The notes beneath the pieces are model-generated. The model was given only the letters and a program-made list of their open reading frames with translations. It was not told the origin of the DNA and made no database searches. This document shows positions 6,326 to 8,245 of a stretch of DNA of 8,245 nucleotides, piece by piece. The position numbers were made by a program, and so were the translations under genes. Positions within the stretch are counted from its first letter, which is position 1, and every line of letters starts with the position of its first letter. Origin of the DNA: Spirochaetaceae bacterium (GTDB lineage: Bacteria > Spirochaetota > Spirochaetia > JABEVK01); the NCBI GenBank assembly GCA_023265735.1, contig JAHFSN010000067.1:1-8245 (forward strand). The letters run 5' to 3'.

Positions 6326-6338
6326 AATATTAACTAAC
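6319..6338. promoter_or_regulatory. Operator 2, palindrome before the Fe-S protein gene
   Basis: The site is GTAAGTTAATATTAACTAAC, with 9 of 10 dyad positions complementary. Its core AGTTAATATTAACT (6322-6335) is a perfect 14-bp palindrome. It matches operator 1 at 16 of 20 positions and ends directly before the Shine-Dalgarno TAGGAGG (6339-6345). Its AT-rich composition stands out from the GC-rich surroundings. A bound repressor would block the -10 or early elongation. Confidence 0.65.
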
Positions 6339-6350
6339 TAGGAGGTCCCC

Positions 6351-7193
6351 ATGCTGAGGACGGTGATCAAAATCGACGAAGAGCTCTGCAACGGCTGCGG
6401 AAACTGCGTGAGCGGCTGCCATGAGGGGGCGCTTCAGCTGATCGACGGGAAGGCCCGGCTCGTCGGCGACAACCTGTGCGATGGGTTGGGGGCCTGCATC
6501 GGGGAGTGCCCCGTGGGGGCCATCGAGTTCGTCCAGAGGGAGACCACGCCCTACAGCGAGCGCGAGGTCCTCGACGGCCTGGTTCCCCAGGGCGAGAACA
6601 CCGTCGTGGCCCACCTCAGGCACCTCAAAGACCACGGCATGCGCAACGAGGTGCACGAGGCCTTCGCCGTCTTGTCAGAAAAGGGCTGGGACGTGGCTTC
6701 GGTGAGGTCAAAGGTCCTTGGTCCTGGCCACCAGCCGGGAGCCTCGGGCGGCTGCCCCGGGAGCCGGGTCGTTGACCTGGGCCGGGATGCTCTCCCCCTG
6801 GCTCCCCAAGCCGAGGTCCGCCCCAATAGCGAGCTCCGCCAGTGGCCCGTTCAGCTCCATTTGGTGCCGCCGTCGGCCCCGTTTCTCAAGGGCGCCGAGC
6901 TTCTGGTGGCCGCCGACTGCGTCCCTTTCGCCTACCCGGGGTTCCACCAGGACTTCCTCCAGGGCCGGGTGCTCCTCATCGGCTGCCCGAAGCTTGACGA
7001 CGTGGGGGCCTATACCGAGAAGCTGACCCAGATCATCCGCCTCAACGGCCTTCGGAGCATCACCGTCGTGCGCATGGAGGTGCCTTGCTGCGGGGGTATC
7101 GCCCGAGCCGTCAAGTCGGCGCTGGCCGCCAGCGGAGTCCTGGTGCCGTACGCCGAAGCCGTGATCGGCATCGACGGCACCAGAAAGTCCTAG
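6351..7193 (+). CDS. Ferredoxin-type iron-sulfur protein, probable Hcp redox partner
   Basis: The protein is 280 residues. Residues 1-60 form a ferredoxin domain with a complete C13-x2-C16-x2-C19-x3-C23 cluster motif. The second motif has only C43, C49 and C53-Pro; the expected second Cys is L46, so this site may hold a [3Fe-4S] cluster or use another ligand. A linker follows with a possible extra Cys (C135). Residues about 163-275 form a conserved C-terminal domain with QWPVQLHLVPPSAPFL, AADC190VPFAY, IGC212PKLDD and VPC246C247GG, whose Cys could bind another cluster. Proteins of this build are encoded beside hcp in anaerobes such as Desulfovibrio, and electron transfer to Hcp is the likely but unproven role. 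There is no signal peptide. The start is set by TAGGAGG 5 nt upstream. The gene converges with the OmpA-like gene, with only 10 nt between the stops. Confidence 0.88.
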   Translation: MLRTVIKIDEELCNGCGNCVSGCHEGALQLIDGKARLVGDNLCDGLGACIGECPVGAIEFVQRETTPYSEREVLDGLVPQGENTVVAHLRHLKDHGMRNEVHEAFAVLSEKGWDVASVRSKVLGPGHQPGASGGCPGSRVVDLGRDALPLAPQAEVRPNSELRQWPVQLHLVPPSAPFLKGAELLVAADCVPFAYPGFHQDFLQGRVLLIGCPKLDDVGAYTEKLTQIIRLNGLRSITVVRMEVPCCGGIARAVKSALAASGVLVPYAEAVIGIDGTRKS

Positions 7194-7203
7194 GTCCGCC
7201 CGC

Positions 7204-8245
7204 CTACTGGCGGTCGAGCCAGAACTCGACCCGGCGATCCTTCCAGCGGTTGTCGGCGTCACTGAAGGGCACTATCGGTCGGGCACCCCCGATACCATCG
7301 GTGGAAATCCGAGCATCGGCGATTCCAAGCTTCACCAAATAACTCTTTACAGCGTCGGATCTTGCCTTCGAGAGCGGGACAAGTTCCGTCTCCTGTTCCT
7401 TTTGCCCCTTGGCGGCATCGGCCCAGTTGATCATCACGGCGTGGCCCTCGATGCCAATGCGGTAGCGCTGATACTTGGTGAAGATCTCGGCCAGCCTTTT
7501 GAGGACGGCCACGTTCTTGTCGATCCTCTCCTGTTCGATGCCCTGGAGGAAGTCGGGCTTGTTGGGGGCGAAGGTGATGGAAGGAATGCTGATCTTGAGG
7601 CGGTCGCCGTCCTTGATCACCAGAACGTCGATGGCCAGGGTCTTCTGGACCGTGGATTTGTTCCCCAAGGCGTCGGTGACCGAAAAAATGACCGTATAGT
7701 CCGAGGCCGACTGGACAAGCTCGCCGGTGCCCGAACGGCCGTCCCACTTGAGCTGGTTGGCCGGCGCCCCGGTTCCGCTAAACAGGATGAACCGGTGTCC
7801 CACGGGGTCGAGGATGTCGAGGGACCAGTCACCCACTGCGGCCAAGCTTTTCACGCCCAGGTTCATCAGCAGCTCGTCGTTCAGCCCGTCGTTGTCGGGG
7901 CTGAAGGGCTGGGGGGTGAGTTCCAGGCTCAGCTGCGGGGGGCCCGATTGGAGAATGAAAGGCGAACTCTGAGTAGACGGTTTGTTCCCCTTGTCGTAGA
8001 CCACGGAAAGGCGGCCCGTGTAGCGCCCGTCCACCGCCTTGGTCCCCTGGTCGGTCTGTCCGTCCCACACGAACTGGGTGGGCACAGGGCCGCGGCCCGT
8101 GAAGGTTCGCCTGATGCCCTGACCCTCCTGACTGATCTCCAGGCGCCAATTCGTGATGCCCTCGTTGAGCCCCACCTTGGCCGTTAGGGAAATGGTGCTG
8201 TTGGTGCCGCCGTTGGGGGAAAATCCTTCGGCGCCGACGGTGAGG
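7204..8245 (-). CDS. OmpA-family envelope protein with FlgD-like Ig repeats (C-terminal part, start outside window)
   Basis: The frame is open to the window edge; 346 residues are visible and the N-terminus is missing. Two related repeats of about 100 residues come first. One is at about 3-108 (GFSPNGGTNSTI ... WRLEI ... FVWDG ... DGRYTGRL). The other is at about 110-207 (PFSPDNDGLNDEL ... WSLDI ... LKWDGRSGTG ... SDYTVIFSVTDALGN). Both resemble the FlgD-type Ig-like fold of secreted surface proteins. Residues about 215-346 form an OmpA C-terminal-like domain with IEGHA, PLSKARSDAVKSYLVKLGI, STDGIGGARP and DRRVEFWLDRQ. This domain normally binds peptidoglycan non-covalently in the periplasm. 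The usual GHTD reads GHAV here and NRRVEF reads DRRVEF, so it is divergent. The gene ends in TAG and no terminator hairpin is visible. Confidence 0.85.
   Translation of the reverse strand, partial: LTVGAEGFSPNGGTNSTISLTAKVGLNEGITNWRLEISQEGQGIRRTFTGRGPVPTQFVWDGQTDQGTKAVDGRYTGRLSVVYDKGNKPSTQSSPFILQSGPPQLSLELTPQPFSPDNDGLNDELLMNLGVKSLAAVGDWSLDILDPVGHRFILFSGTGAPANQLKWDGRSGTGELVQSASDYTVIFSVTDALGNKSTVQKTLAIDVLVIKDGDRLKISIPSITFAPNKPDFLQGIEQERIDKNVAVLKRLAEIFTKYQRYRIGIEGHAVMINWADAAKGQKEQETELVPLSKARSDAVKSYLVKLGIADARISTDGIGGARPIVPFSDADNRWKDRRVEFWLDRQ

Overview
The window is a compact, high-GC stretch of a Gram-negative, flagellated bacterium that probably lives without oxygen or at low oxygen. The evidence is a fliW-csrA flagellar regulatory pair, a class I hybrid cluster protein with the Cys spacing known from strict anaerobes, a [4Fe-4S] partner protein and an OmpA-type cell-envelope protein. 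The phylum cannot be fixed from this sequence. Deltaproteobacteria-like lineages, Acidobacteria and high-GC Spirochaetes would all fit.

Layout. Positions 1-358 (+) hold the 3' end of fliW and all of csrA. Positions 359-575 have no gene but contain a large imperfect inverted repeat. Positions 576-5561 (-) hold four co-directional genes, in transcription order hcp, a GAF-GGDEF diguanylate cyclase, a REC-HD-GYP response regulator, and a FemAB-like (PF04339/DUF482) gene broken by one in-frame TAG. Positions 5562-5690 are a divergent promoter region with an operator. A TetR-family regulator (+) occupies 5691-6284. A second copy of the operator lies just before the ribosome binding site of a ferredoxin-type Fe-S protein (6351-7193, +). 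Positions 7204-8245 (-) are the C-terminal part of a large envelope protein with two FlgD-like repeats and an OmpA-like end, cut by the window edge.

How the parts may work together. Hcp reduces NO or hydroxylamine, and the Fe-S protein is the kind of redox partner often found beside it. Two 20-bp sites that agree at 16 of 20 positions lie over the predicted hcp/tetR promoters and the predicted Fe-S gene promoter. This suggests that the TetR-family protein controls both genes and itself. The short gaps (65, 31 and 30 nt) downstream of hcp make it possible that a cyclic-di-GMP making and breaking pair is transcribed with hcp, with a hairpin at 3948-3982 as the likely control point. These regulatory links are inferences from sequence layout and are untested.

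I found no tRNA, rRNA, CRISPR array, transposase or phage gene.
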